A stretch of 50,501 bases of DNA, taken from a bacterium (GTDB lineage: Bacteria; Electryoneota; Electryoneia; Electryoneales; Electryoneaceae). The notes beneath the pieces are model-generated. The model did not search any database, was not told where the DNA came from, and saw only the letters and a list, made by a program, of their open reading frames with translations. Below are positions 27,620 to 38,100 of this stretch, piece by piece. Position 1 is the first letter of the stretch, and each line of letters begins with the position of its first letter. The DNA lies in assembly GCA_028278125.1 (NCBI GenBank), contig JANQEY010000128.1, positions 1-50,501 on the forward strand. The letters run 5' to 3'. Position numbers and translations under genes: made by a program.

Positions 27620-27957
27620 CTTCTTCCCCTCCTGCTATCCATTGGTTGGGGTATGTAGCAACCTCTAACTCCCGTCATCGTCGTATTATATGTCGTATTT
27701 ATTTGTCCTGTAACATCTTCCGGCTGAACTGTTGCGCTGTAATTTCTCATTTTACAATGTGTTAAAAAAAGTCATGACGTAACACAGCAAATATTAACCT
27801 TTTACCTTACGAAGAGGTAAAACTCTATTACTTCATTCAAAAACAAGCTAAAAATTTGGTGTTTTTGTAATTCATAAGATTAATAACACTTCAGCCATCC
27901 GGATCAATTTGATCCGGATGGCCTCAAATTTTATAGCTTTTAATCCAGCTCTATCAG
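27620..27957. other. Intergenic region between solute-binding protein and chemoreceptor
   Basis: No gene is seen. The region is AT-rich and holds the chemoreceptor ribosome binding site at its left edge and the strong palindrome at 27894-27922 near its right edge. The length suggests that the chemoreceptor has its own promoter rather than being transcribed only from the porin promoter. Confidence 0.6.
27894..27922. repeat. Perfect 13-bp hairpin (possible terminator or stabiliser)
   Basis: GCCATCCGGATCA (27894-27906) and TGATCCGGATGGC (27910-27922) are exact complements with a 3-base loop. It lies 36 bases after the stop of the solute-binding protein. No T-run follows on the minus strand (TGAAGTG), so it is not a textbook rho-independent terminator; it may act as a 3' stabiliser. 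On the plus strand the A/T tract after it is CTCAAATTTT. Confidence 0.6.
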
Positions 27958-29208
27958 CTATTCGAGAGTTGTTGGTTTACCTGCAGCTTGCCTGGCTGCA
28001 TTCCAATCTGCCCTCGAGATAAATGCCTGTGATCCGGGCATACTGCTGATAATTTCAAAGTAATCCAGGTTGTACTTATCTTTAAGTACCTCGATTTCCG
28101 GTTTACATTTTACGACATAAACCGTTTGAATTGACTGGTGATCCCACGCTCTCCATGTCTGGCTGTCTTTGAGAATTTTATAGCTGTGACCTTCAAGAGC
28201 TTTGATGACTGCCCCGGTATTAAACGATCCGGCACGTTCTACTGCACCTTTATATTCATACATGATTGAATAGGCTGATGCGCCAGAAGTACTGGGGTAT
28301 CGATTATGTTTACTACTGAAGTTTTCAACAAATTTTTTACCGCCGGCATAGTTGTATTTATATGGAACTTTCCAGCACCATGGCAGGGCCCCAACAACGC
28401 CTTCCATCACCTTCGGACCTCCGGACTCAGCCATACCAAGTGTGAGGTTGGGAACTACAACCTGCATTTGTTCTTTCAGACCCATCGAGGTAGCCAACCT
28501 GACAGCATTTGACATATCGTTACCGAAAAGAACCAGTACAAGAACATCAGGCTTAACCATTTTCGCCAATGTTAGGGCTTTTTTGAAATCAGCTTCACCA
28601 GCACCCGGGAACTTGGTTTTTGTTCCCTTGTGCACTTCCGTGTCCTGAGTATCGGTAAACTTCCTCATGGATTCTTCGGTAGTCCATCCCCAAGTATAAT
28701 CGGCAGTGATATAGAAAAACTTTTTCCCGCCGAAATTACTCTTCATGTATGATGCCATGGCATTTGCTCCAGCATAAGCATCAAAACATTCGCGGAAAAT
28801 ATGGCTGTGACCAGCTTTTCCTGTGGTTGAAGTTGAGTAAGTTAAAGTACCGAAGAAAGGCACTCCTTTTTCCTTGCATACTTCTCCAACAGCGATAGCA
28901 ACACCACTGGATGAACCGCCGAATACCATTTTAACACCTTCATTGTCAATCAGGTCAGCAGCGTTTTGTTTTGAAAGTGGTGCCTGGGATTTTGAATCAC
29001 GGGTAACCAGTACAACCTTCTGGCCATTGATCCCACCGGACGCGTTAATTTCCGCAATCGCCATTTCAGCGCAACGAAGCTGGTCTAGTCCCATGACTGC
29101 ATAAGGTCCGGTAGCAGGGTAATTCAGACCTACCTTTATTTCGCAGAACGCTGTGGCAGCCAGCAACAGGGTTAATCCTACGATTAAAACAAGTGTAACT
29201 CGTTTCAT
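27958..29208 (-). CDS. Periplasmic solute-binding protein (branched-chain amino acid/urea type)
   Basis: A 416-residue Leu/Ile/Val-binding-family periplasmic protein (type I fold). A signal peptide (LVLIVGLTLLLAATAFC) leads into KVGLNYPATGPYAVMGLD and INGQKVVLVTRDSKSQ, then GGSSSGVAIAVGEVCKEKGVPFFGTLTYS, the usual ligand-cleft loop. YITADYTWGWTTEESMR and FKKALTLAKMVKPDVLVL are further family phrases. Ligands of the family include amino acids, urea, amides and aromatic acids, and none can be picked. It starts 48 bases after the porin stop, so the two share a transcript. LivHMGF-type permease and ATPase genes are missing from the window. Confidence 0.9.
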   Translation of the reverse strand: MKRVTLVLIVGLTLLLAATAFCEIKVGLNYPATGPYAVMGLDQLRCAEMAIAEINASGGINGQKVVLVTRDSKSQAPLSKQNAADLIDNEGVKMVFGGSSSGVAIAVGEVCKEKGVPFFGTLTYSTSTTGKAGHSHIFRECFDAYAGANAMASYMKSNFGGKKFFYITADYTWGWTTEESMRKFTDTQDTEVHKGTKTKFPGAGEADFKKALTLAKMVKPDVLVLVLFGNDMSNAVRLATSMGLKEQMQVVVPNLTLGMAESGGPKVMEGVVGALPWCWKVPYKYNYAGGKKFVENFSSKHNRYPSTSGASAYSIMYEYKGAVERAGSFNTGAVIKALEGHSYKILKDSQTWRAWDHQSIQTVYVVKCKPEIEVLKDKYNLDYFEIISSMPGSQAFISRADWNAARQAAGKPTTLE

Positions 29209-29256
29209 GAGAAAACCCCCTCCTTTTCTTTAGTTATAAATAATCACTCATCAACA

Positions 29257-30471
29257 TTAAAACTTATAGTATGTTACAAACATCGTTCTGATGTTTTCAC
29301 CTTTTTCAATTTCATTACCTGCAGCATCATCCATATATGTTGTTGCCAGGTAGTCAGCTCCAAGCTGGAAGACAACTGATTTATCCAGTTTGAAAGCTAT
29401 ATTTCCAAACATCCAGTCGTTTTTGTCAATTGAATAATATGCATTTGCAGGATCAGAATCTCGCAAATCTTCTTCATCCGGATCATCAAAACCACCGCCG
29501 ACAGTAACTTCCCATTTTTCATTTAGGGCATACTTCAGCTGTCCCCAACCACCCATCGCAGCAATGGCAACAGGCTCCTCTTCAACGGGATCGTAATAAA
29601 CATTCTGGAAACATCCACCGAAGAAGCTGTTGAGGTTTGCTCCCATAAATCCTCTTACTGTGAAAGCAACCGGTCCCGTCTTAAACACCAGGTCACCATT
29701 CATTGAATAGGATTCTACATCCTGTAGTTCACCATTTGGATCTTCGTCACTCTCTGTACCATAGTGTCCGGAAACTGAGAACGTCGCCTGACCGGCATTT
29801 AACCAGATACGCCCCATAACCCATGGCATTCCGGAACGTTCACCATCCCCTACGGGATCAAAGTCACCACCGGTAAAATCTTCATATTTAATATTTCCGG
29901 CCATTGGACGGTTTAATGAGATCGATATTTTCATCGGGTCAGCTTTATAGGTAAAACGCATCTGGGGATAACGCATCCAGAGGTTTCCTTTGCCGGCGCC
30001 AACAACGAAGTTTGTTGTATTTGGGAATGGACCGGAAATCAATGCCCAGTCCTGACCAAACCTGGCTTCCCATTTTTCTGCTGCAATCTGCACCCATGCA
30101 TGGCGTAGTCTCAAGTTTGGTTGACGAGCTGCCGTACCGGAATTGGGGAATCCGCCCGCAAAGTCTACTTCAATTAGACCAGTGACTTTTAAATCGTTTA
30201 CATCTGGTCCAGCAAACTTAAATCCTAATCTTGTATGACGAGCATTCATTGTGAATGTGCTTCTGTCTGCATAATCACTGTCACCGGGACGAGCATATAA
30301 CTGCCAGTCACCTTTAGCGATCTCAGTGTTGTCCATGATTGCTTCAAACTTCACAAATCCATAGAACTTAACTTTAAACTTTGAATTTACACCTTCGTCA
30401 CCGGCTTGAGCAGAACAAACAAGAAGCAAGCTAATCATTCCAAGTACAAACATAAATCTCTTGAACGACAT
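29257..30471 (-). CDS. Outer membrane porin, DcaP-like
   Basis: A 404-residue exported protein with signal peptide (FMFVLGMISLLLVCSAQA) and alternating amphipathic strands. The order KVKFYGFVKFEAIMDNTE, then GDWQLYARPGDSD, TFTMNARHTRLGFKFAGPD and RLRHAWVQI resembles the DcaP family, where trimeric barrels carry dicarboxylates or other small organic acids. It ends ...NIRTMFVTYYKF with the C-terminal Phe typical of barrels. GAGGGAGG lies before the ATG. It is co-directional with, and 48 bases from, the solute-binding protein gene, so the pair likely moves one solute from outer membrane to periplasm. Confidence 0.8.
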   Translation of the reverse strand: MSFKRFMFVLGMISLLLVCSAQAGDEGVNSKFKVKFYGFVKFEAIMDNTEIAKGDWQLYARPGDSDYADRSTFTMNARHTRLGFKFAGPDVNDLKVTGLIEVDFAGGFPNSGTAARQPNLRLRHAWVQIAAEKWEARFGQDWALISGPFPNTTNFVVGAGKGNLWMRYPQMRFTYKADPMKISISLNRPMAGNIKYEDFTGGDFDPVGDGERSGMPWVMGRIWLNAGQATFSVSGHYGTESDEDPNGELQDVESYSMNGDLVFKTGPVAFTVRGFMGANLNSFFGGCFQNVYYDPVEEEPVAIAAMGGWGQLKYALNEKWEVTVGGGFDDPDEEDLRDSDPANAYYSIDKNDWMFGNIAFKLDKSVVFQLGADYLATTYMDDAAGNEIEKGENIRTMFVTYYKF

Positions 30472-31374
30472 GGTAAATCCTCCCTCACAATTGTTAAACC
30501 ATAAAATTCAATAATCTAGGTTTGTTTTGTTGTTTGGATATTTATCTGAAATACTCAGTTAAGCGTGAACAAGAAACACGCTCACTCTACTTATGTTTCA
30601 CTGATAATATCACTATATCACAAACCAGCTCAATTAGAATCTGCTTAACTAGTTGTTAATATGTGGCGGCCTTATAATAAAACCGGTTTGGCGAGCAATA
30701 ATAGAATAACCAAGAAGTAGTCAAGGAAAGAACGTGCTGTACGGCGTCTTCTTGTTAAGCTAAAGACAATCAAAACGCCTCATTGTTAAATTCTTAATAT
30801 CTAAACAATAAAATCAACACGATAAAACATTGTTAATAATTCAAACTGTGAATAAGAAAATATGATCGAAAAAACACGCCAAAAATGTATGTGTAAAAAT
30901 TCTTATTAAGCAATATTTATGAGAGACCGTAAAATGTGGTTTAATATTTTCTGAATAATCGACTATTATTTTTGTGGGTTGCAGTTAAGAAATCAATTCT
31001 GGTTCAATCCTACGCTAATTACAACATTATGAAAAGACAACAAATAGAAATCTTCTTTCTGGCAATCGGAGTCATTCAGGTTCCATGCTTTCAGAGTTCT
31101 ATATTTTTATTTTTCAACCAGTGGAAGATGAAAAAGAGAGGCATTTCTGCATATGTTAGCAAACGGTAATATTTAAGGATTTTTAGAAATTATTGTGACG
31201 TGGATCAATAAACATGTCTGATATCCCATTTAATTTTAATATTCGGAAATCTATCAGTTTCAATTAATATCTGAAACCTGGTTTGTTTATATTCAAAAAC
31301 TGCACGACATTTTTATACAATAAAGATAATCATTCTAACGATACGTTGTGTTAGAATGAGAAGGGAGTTTAACT
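30472..31374. other. Long divergent intergenic region, 900 bases
   Basis: The region is AT-rich and lies between the divergent porin and FN3-protein genes, so promoters for both should be here. A 65-residue open frame at 30972-31169 has no ribosome site, no recognisable family and much low-complexity, and I do not accept it. A small hairpin AGCGTG/CACGCT (30562-30582) is in the porin leader. A 10-bp inverted repeat near the right edge is listed separately. I see no tRNA or known riboswitch. Confidence 0.5.
31330..31359. promoter_or_regulatory. 10-bp inverted repeat in the leader of the FN3/T9SS protein
   Basis: TCATTCTAAC (31330-31339) and GTTAGAATGA (31350-31359) are exact complements separated by 10 bases, immediately before the ribosome site AAGGGAG and the ATG at 31375. 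It could be an operator (two half-sites one helical turn apart, centre to centre about 20 bases) or an RNA hairpin that influences translation. Confidence 0.5.
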
Positions 31375-33249
31375 ATGAAGAACAGGTACGTGGTTTTTAT
31401 GGCAGGGCTACTCCTCTGTTTTACCATGAGTGCTTCTATTTCGATCGCTGTAGAGCCCGCCAAGGAAGATATCTACAGGATTCTGCAGAGTCATGAAAGA
31501 GGCATTGATCTTACTCATTCCCAGTCAGCCATACTACTCAAATCCGGAATAGAATTTAACGAACCCTCCGATGAACTGGATCGTGAAGGTGGCCCGGATG
31601 GATACGGATATATTTATTATGACAGCGATGATGATAGTGGCGCGGAATATGAGTGGATCGATATAACTGAAACCGGAACCGAGGTAGCTGTTGATTCTTC
31701 ACTTGGTGATGATGATGTAATCGGTCCTTTCGAAATAGGGTTCACATTTTCCCTCTATGACAATGAATACACCCAATTATGGATTCAGTCAAATGGTATG
31801 ATCACATTCCATGATGATTACCATTCATATTTCAATTACGCCTTACCCCATACATTTGGCGTAGAAAACGCAATGATCGCCTGGTTCTGGGATGATCTCG
31901 ATCCGGACAACGGTAATGATGGTCTTGTTTATCATGAGAATACTCTCATCAATGATAACGAGGTGATGGTTATATCCCTTATTGGATTCGACAGGTATCC
32001 TGATGGTGATGATGTTCCGACTATCACCGCACAGGTACTTCTTTATGATAACGGTAAAATCAAAATCCAGTACCAGCAGATTGATGATGGCCTGGTTATA
32101 AACAGTTCATCAATCGGTATCCAGGATGAATCGGCCACGTACGGATTAACATACCTGTACAACGGAAACCATGAAAACTACCCTCATAATGAACTGGCTG
32201 TAGTCTTTGAACTGCAGGAAACAATCCCTCCGACACCTCCAACAGGCCTTGAAGTTGTCACCGCTGAGGATGGAATGGTAACGGTTGTCTGGAATACTAA
32301 TCCTGAAGAGGAGAACATTACAGGGTACATGCTTTATTACGACACCGATATGGGTGGAGAACCTTATGATGGTGCGGGAGCATTTGAAGGTGAATCGCCC
32401 ATCGATGTTGGTCCTGGTGAAACTTACACCCTTTCAGGTTTAAGCCTGGTGGAAGATTATTATATCGACCTCAAGGCCTATAATGAAGCTGACGAATACA
32501 GTGAATACGCAGGTCATGTAGTCGCTAGTTTTAATGTCCCTGAGCTGGACCTCCAGGTCTATCCGTTGGTTGATCCACTGGTTGTCCCTTCCGAATACAG
32601 CAGGTTCTACTTCGACGCTGTATTGATAAACAACGCTGACTGGGATTATGAATTTGATGCATGGATCAATCTCGTTGATTCAAATGGTGATGTCTGGCAT
32701 TCTGAGAGGATGGAAAGACTTGGTCTTGTTATCCCGGCACTGGCGACATATGAATACCGGTTAAGGATGTGTGTACCGGGTATTATTCCAGATGGAGAAT
32801 GTATCCTTGAAGCATTTGTTGGCTACTGGCCTGACGAAATCATTGACAGTGACCAGTTTGGTTTTCTCAAGGGTGGTGAACCTGTGGCAGGTATAAGAAC
32901 AAATGACCGGATTGGAGAACTGGAAGTATTGGGATGGGAAGACGTAGAAGAGAAAAATTACAGTTACAGCACAATAATTCCTTCGGGATTCGCTATAAAT
33001 CACATCTATCCGAATCCGTTCAATCCCAGTACAACGGTAGAACTCTCCCTGCCATCATCAACCGAACTGCAATTAGCAGTATATAACATGATGGGTCAGG
33101 AAGTGGCAGTTCTGGCCAGCGGTAGATATACGGAAGGTTACCATAGTTTCACCTTTAACGCTAATGGAATGTCCAGCGGGATATATTTTGTCCGGGCAAG
33201 CGCAAGTGGTTACTCATCCGTAATGCAAAAGGTGATGCTGGTTAAATAA
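31375..33249 (+). CDS. Secreted FN3 protein with T9SS sorting domain
   Basis: A 624-residue extracellular protein. The signal peptide (VVFMAGLLLCFTMSASISIA) is followed by a domain of about 250 residues rich in acidic beta strands (YEWIDITETGTEV, FSLYDNEYTQLWIQSNGMITF, QYQQIDDG), like those in FCB-group secreted proteases and adhesins. A fibronectin type III domain follows (PPTPPTGLEVVTAEDGMVTVVWN). A second beta-sandwich (about 390-510) and a type A T9SS sorting domain (HIYPNPFNPSTTVELS, MMGQEV, SGIYFVRA, end KVMLVK) complete it. No catalytic motif is seen. GGGAG precedes the ATG. A strong terminator follows the stop. Confidence 0.85.
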   Translation: MKNRYVVFMAGLLLCFTMSASISIAVEPAKEDIYRILQSHERGIDLTHSQSAILLKSGIEFNEPSDELDREGGPDGYGYIYYDSDDDSGAEYEWIDITETGTEVAVDSSLGDDDVIGPFEIGFTFSLYDNEYTQLWIQSNGMITFHDDYHSYFNYALPHTFGVENAMIAWFWDDLDPDNGNDGLVYHENTLINDNEVMVISLIGFDRYPDGDDVPTITAQVLLYDNGKIKIQYQQIDDGLVINSSSIGIQDESATYGLTYLYNGNHENYPHNELAVVFELQETIPPTPPTGLEVVTAEDGMVTVVWNTNPEEENITGYMLYYDTDMGGEPYDGAGAFEGESPIDVGPGETYTLSGLSLVEDYYIDLKAYNEADEYSEYAGHVVASFNVPELDLQVYPLVDPLVVPSEYSRFYFDAVLINNADWDYEFDAWINLVDSNGDVWHSERMERLGLVIPALATYEYRLRMCVPGIIPDGECILEAFVGYWPDEIIDSDQFGFLKGGEPVAGIRTNDRIGELEVLGWEDVEEKNYSYSTIIPSGFAINHIYPNPFNPSTTVELSLPSSTELQLAVYNMMGQEVAVLASGRYTEGYHSFTFNANGMSSGIYFVRASASGYSSVMQKVMLVK

Positions 33250-33269
33250 CATCGATTGATTTTCAGATA

Positions 33270-33303
33270 AAAACGTCCGGTCCCGCCGGGCGTTTTCTTT
33301 TAT
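33270..33303 (+). terminator. Terminator of the FN3/T9SS gene
   Basis: AAAACGTCCGG (33270-33280) pairs with CCGGGCGTTTT (33286-33296) over 11 bp with one G-U, loop TCCCG, followed by CTTTTATAT. It starts 20 bases after the stop. Confidence 0.85.
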
Positions 33304-33373
33304 ATACATTAAAGTTATATCTTCTCCAGTAGATGACCGCAATTATTATCAGAACAGCAATGGAGATGAAATA

Positions 33374-35110
33374 ATGCAAATTGCAGCTTATCAATCATCG
33401 AGGAATTTTGTTCTATGTTTATTAATCATCTCTTCTTGCCTCTTCATTGCTGATAAAGTTAGCGGGGAAGAATTTATCCTTTCAGGTTCCCAGCACTCAT
33501 CAATTGAATACAAACTGTTTCAACGTATTGATCCTGTACCCGGTATCGAAGACCTCAAAGTCAGTTTTGTTATTCCGTCAGATTTTTCATCTTTAACATA
33601 TTCGCAGGACATCTCAAATATTGAATTTGATTTTTCATTCCAACCCGGATCCTCAAGTACAATTGCAGACAGCCATGGTAACAAAATTATCACCTATATA
33701 TGGAAACGTCCGACTAAAAGTATTACATGCGAAGTCTCATTTGATGTTACCAGCGAAGTTTTGCTGGATCGATTGGATAGTTCCACACCATTTCCCGACG
33801 CGGGTTTTCCAAAAGACATACAAGTATATCTTCAACCTACTTCTGTGGTACAGTCAAACCATCCATCTATTAAATCCAAAGCTGAATCACTGACAGAAGG
33901 TATTTCCGACCAGTATGCTGCCGTTCAGGCTATCCTCCATTACCTGGTAGATCATCTGAAATATGTCTTAATCCCCCAGAAGTTCGATGCTTTGTACTCC
34001 CTGGAAACCGGTAAAGGAAACTGCCAGAATTATTCGCACCTGGCAGCGGCGTTAATGCGTTCAGTCGGAATTCCTGTTCGTATTGTCAATGGAGTCAGTT
34101 TAAAAAAAGCATTTAACATAGAAGCCGGAGAGTATGTTCATACTTTCGAAATGGCACAGGGCCGTCATGCCTGGATAGAGGTCTATTTTGCCGACAACGG
34201 CTGGATTCCTTTTGATCCGCAACAGTCATCCTATTTTGTAGAGAACCGTTATATCAGAATCGAAGTCGGGCTTGATAACGAAGAGACGGAAAATGACGGG
34301 CTGGTGCGTTGGACTCGAAGACCAGGCAGCGGGGGTGGACAACCTGGATTTGAAGAATCCTTCAATGCCGATTTTGTCAACGATATTATAACTCTCAGTT
34401 GCGACAGGATCAGTTATCAAACCAGGAATCTGCTTTTGACACCTGAACTTGAAATTATTCAACCTGTCACTGGTATACCGGATATTATGGAAGATATTGT
34501 AACTGTGCCAGCTGAACATGATTATTCCAGGTTGGCATATACAATCCCATTCCAGGCAGGGAATGTAGAATTCCCGGTTAAATTCAATTTCCTGGCAGCG
34601 CGTTTCCTGGGTGAAACGGAAAAAACTGACACGGGTGAATTGAAACGAAATTTTATTGTAGAAACCGCTGAATATGTCACCGGTAACAGGCAATTTGCCC
34701 AGGTATTTATTCTCAGTGATCCGGTAGTTCTCCAGTCAATTGACCTCGCCCTGCACAGCTTCGGAGCAGGTGGTGATCTCTGGATAGAACTGTATGAAGA
34801 TCTGAATGGAAAACCGGGTACTTTAGCCGCAACAAGTAATATAGTATCATCCGCGAATGTCTACTCGAAACCCGGTTATGATTGGGCGGCTTTCGATTTC
34901 AGCAAGAGCAGCATTGGTCTGACTCCAGGTAATTACTGGATAGTTTTGAAATATTCAGACAGCCCGATAATAAACTGGTTTTACACTTACGGCAAACCGG
35001 TAGGGCCTATTAATGGTACCCTGAGAAGTGATTCCGGAAAGAATAACTGGAACAGGGTATTACCTTATGAATTCGTTTATCGTATTCGAGGGCTTAGCCC
35101 GGAGGAATAA
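33374..35110 (+). CDS. Secreted transglutaminase-like protein
   Basis: A 578-residue exported protein with a signal peptide (FVLCLLIISSCLFIADKVSG). The N-terminal domain (about 35-155) is beta-rich. A transglutaminase-like catalytic core follows with the Cys-His-Asp triad at C217 (GKGNCQNYSHLAAALMRSVG), H265 (GRHAWIEVYF) and D281 (WIPFDPQQS). Such bacterial domains act as peptidases or amidases as often as transglutaminases. A distal beta domain (about 440-575) with DLWIELYEDLNGKPGT resembles the choice-of-anchor type surface domains. There is no T9SS sorting domain at its end, unlike its neighbours, so it may stay in the periplasm. GGAG lies before the ATG. It converges on the subtilase gene with only 18 bases between stops. 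Confidence 0.85.
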   Translation: MQIAAYQSSRNFVLCLLIISSCLFIADKVSGEEFILSGSQHSSIEYKLFQRIDPVPGIEDLKVSFVIPSDFSSLTYSQDISNIEFDFSFQPGSSSTIADSHGNKIITYIWKRPTKSITCEVSFDVTSEVLLDRLDSSTPFPDAGFPKDIQVYLQPTSVVQSNHPSIKSKAESLTEGISDQYAAVQAILHYLVDHLKYVLIPQKFDALYSLETGKGNCQNYSHLAAALMRSVGIPVRIVNGVSLKKAFNIEAGEYVHTFEMAQGRHAWIEVYFADNGWIPFDPQQSSYFVENRYIRIEVGLDNEETENDGLVRWTRRPGSGGGQPGFEESFNADFVNDIITLSCDRISYQTRNLLLTPELEIIQPVTGIPDIMEDIVTVPAEHDYSRLAYTIPFQAGNVEFPVKFNFLAARFLGETEKTDTGELKRNFIVETAEYVTGNRQFAQVFILSDPVVLQSIDLALHSFGAGGDLWIELYEDLNGKPGTLAATSNIVSSANVYSKPGYDWAAFDFSKSSIGLTPGNYWIVLKYSDSPIINWFYTYGKPVGPINGTLRSDSGKNNWNRVLPYEFVYRIRGLSPEE

Positions 35111-35128
35111 ACTATTCCGACTTGTGCT

Positions 35129-38100
35129 CTATTTTAGTAATACAATTTTTTTCGTCCCCTTAAATTCCCCGCCTGCATCCATGCGGACAAAATATATCCC
35201 GCTTGACAGTTTTGACGCCTCAAACTGAACAGAGTGCCTGCCAGCCTGGAAGACACCCTCCCTTAACCTTACAACTTCTCTACCTAGAAGATCAAAAATA
35301 GTAAGCGAAATATCGCTGTCACGTGGTAGCGCGAACTGTATGGAAGCTGTCGAATTGAATGGGTTGGGGTATGGAGTATCAAGACTAAATTCTACCGGCA
35401 TTTCAATTTTTTGGTCATTGACAGAATCAATAAATCTTTCGATAGTTAAATCTATCGGTATCGCTGTTTGCGGTTGAAGCGTGTTATAATAAGTGAGAAT
35501 ATTTGCCCTGTAAAATCCGGAAAGTAATCCTTCTCCCAGGAATGAGAGATCAATAACCTGGCTGTCTGAAGGAACTATTGTCATAGATTCGGAAGAAAGA
35601 TTTATCCAGGGTACATCAACACTAAGTTCCCATGATTTAACAATATCATTCCCCTGGTTTACAACTATTCCTGTAGCAATTGTGTAATACCCTTTGTAGT
35701 CCTGGCAGATTGCGAATCCAGAAATATCGTTTTCACCAATTTCAATTGAAGCTACCTCGATCATATCACCATCAGCAGGATTCAATTTATATATAAGACC
35801 ACCGTGGTTATCATAACGAGTAATTACATATAGGATATATCCATCGGGATCATCCATCCAGAATCCCATACCGTTTATTCGTTCATAAACCTCTATAATT
35901 CCAACTTCTTCCCCTGTTTCCGGATCAATTTTTATAATCTCGTTCATATAATCGGCAACATAGAGGAGGTTTTCATCGGGATGATATGCGATTGCCCTGT
36001 TCGGGTTATATGGACCCTCAAAACTAGTCGCTTCTATTCCTATTTCCGGATCAAAAGCGACAATATCTCTTCCATCACCTCCCCAGATTAGATTGCCATC
36101 AAATGCCATATCACGGATACCCACTGCGTCAGTGTCAGCCCCTGAATCCGGCTGTTCATAGGACGCTAAGAATTCACCATCGTCGCTGAATTTATAGACC
36201 ATATTTGGATTGGCATGATTATTCGATCCGGTAACATAAAAAACATCGTCTACAAAAATTGCACCCTGCAATCTTGTATCACCTGTTGGTTCCGAAGCAT
36301 CAAAACCGAATACCTCATCAAGGAAGCTATCCATCTCTATTACTGGATAAACCTCCAAATCAACACCCATATCAGCAGTACCGGTATTGAACATAGTCAA
36401 CTGGTATTCAGCCACAGAATCTTCTGCAATATCCATATAAACTGATAGAGATTCGGGATAGACACTGAATAATCCCACATTTAATTCAATATTAAGGTCA
36501 ATTGTGTCACCGTATTCTGCAACCAGGGTATCATTTACATAAAGATCGTACGGTTCTTTTTCTGCGTGAAGAACTCGATGGCCTGAAAAAAGCTCGAAAT
36601 TGAAATATCCGCTGCTGTCAGTTTCCCCACCCCATTGAGTTCCGGGTATAGATAAAATCACGTCCTCAACTGGCAATCCATCATTGGCATCCGTGACATA
36701 ACCCTGCACCCATCCAATCGGATCATAAGAATAATAAACCGCGCTGTCCGCCTGTACACGACCTCCGCCATAAAAATTGTCTTTCCCTTCCGCTCCAAGA
36801 TCGAGTGCAGATATTTGAAGGATTGAGTCGATTTGTACCGGGAGCAGATCATCAGATTTTGACAACATCAGGCAGACAACTCCCGCTATATGAGGGGCTG
36901 CCATCGATGTACCACTCATTGTTACATAACCACCAAACGAATCCAATGAAAGAACATCTTCGCCCGGTGCGGCAATATCCGGTTTTATTAAACCTTCATG
37001 ACCGCCGCCATATGGATAATCGAAGTACGGTTCTATATCCTCCCAATCACATGGTCCTACACTGGAAAAGTCAGTTAAGTTATCGTTCTCATCTGTAGCT
37101 CCCACAGCCATCAATCCACTTCTTGTCCCCTCCTCAACTTCATCAGGGGGACGCCACGGAGATGGAACATCACCAGGAACCGTAACTGAACCGGGAGGTT
37201 GTAAATGTCCACTATTACCCGTAGATTTTATGCTGACCATTCCAGCTATATTGAGAACATCATATGTTTCACGCCAGGTACTCCGGTTGGGATTCTCTTG
37301 ATTGCCGAAGCCCAGTGACATGGTTGTAACATCCACTTCATGTTCCAAGCAGAAATCCAGCGCTTCCCAGACCGTTGCCTCTTCAACCCAGCCTCCCCAG
37401 TCAGAAACCTTAAGGCACATCAGGGTGGCGTCGGGCGCTACACCTGTCTCAATTCCACCCGTCCCATCACCACAAACAGTCCCGGCACAATGTGTTCCAT
37501 GTCCCATGTCATCCATTGGATCATTATCGCCATTTCCGAAATCCCATCCATAATTAGGATAATCTTCGCCACCATCCCATAAGTGATCCTCCAGGTCCTC
37601 ATGGTTGTAATCCACTCCTGAATCAATAACAGCAACCAGGATTCCCTCACCTGTATATCCCTCATCCCAGGCATTCTGCGCTCCGATCAGTTCAACGCTC
37701 CAGGCCAATTCGTCAAGTTCATTTACCGGTTTCGGCTCAGGCATATCAATCGCGGGTTTTGGCGGATCATCAAATACATGGTCGACATCGGGGCGGACAG
37801 CAATTGTCTCGAGTACTTTTTTAGTCGCCTGGATCTTTATTACGTTGATAAAGCTGATGGATTTGAATTCCTCAACTAATCCAGCTTTTTGCTGGTCTTC
37901 CAGGTAATCCAAAATACCTGCCTGACTTATTTCCGAGAAATTTGCCATCTCTTCGCGAACGATCCTTGTTCGTTCCTTCCTGGGATAGCCCTGCACCATC
38001 TTTTTTAGCGATTCAATATCCGGACGATCTCTCATCACTATAACAGCTGGCAGATATTCATCGGGCGATGCTTTTTCAGCCATATCTTTAGCTGATTCAG

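Noticed and set aside
29257..30471. Assigning a substrate (e.g. dicarboxylate) to the porin
   Set aside because: The family is recognised only by general pattern, and substrate cannot be read from sequence.
30972..31169. 65-codon open frame in the intergenic region
   Set aside because: No ribosome site, no recognisable family, and surrounding stop-rich AT sequence.
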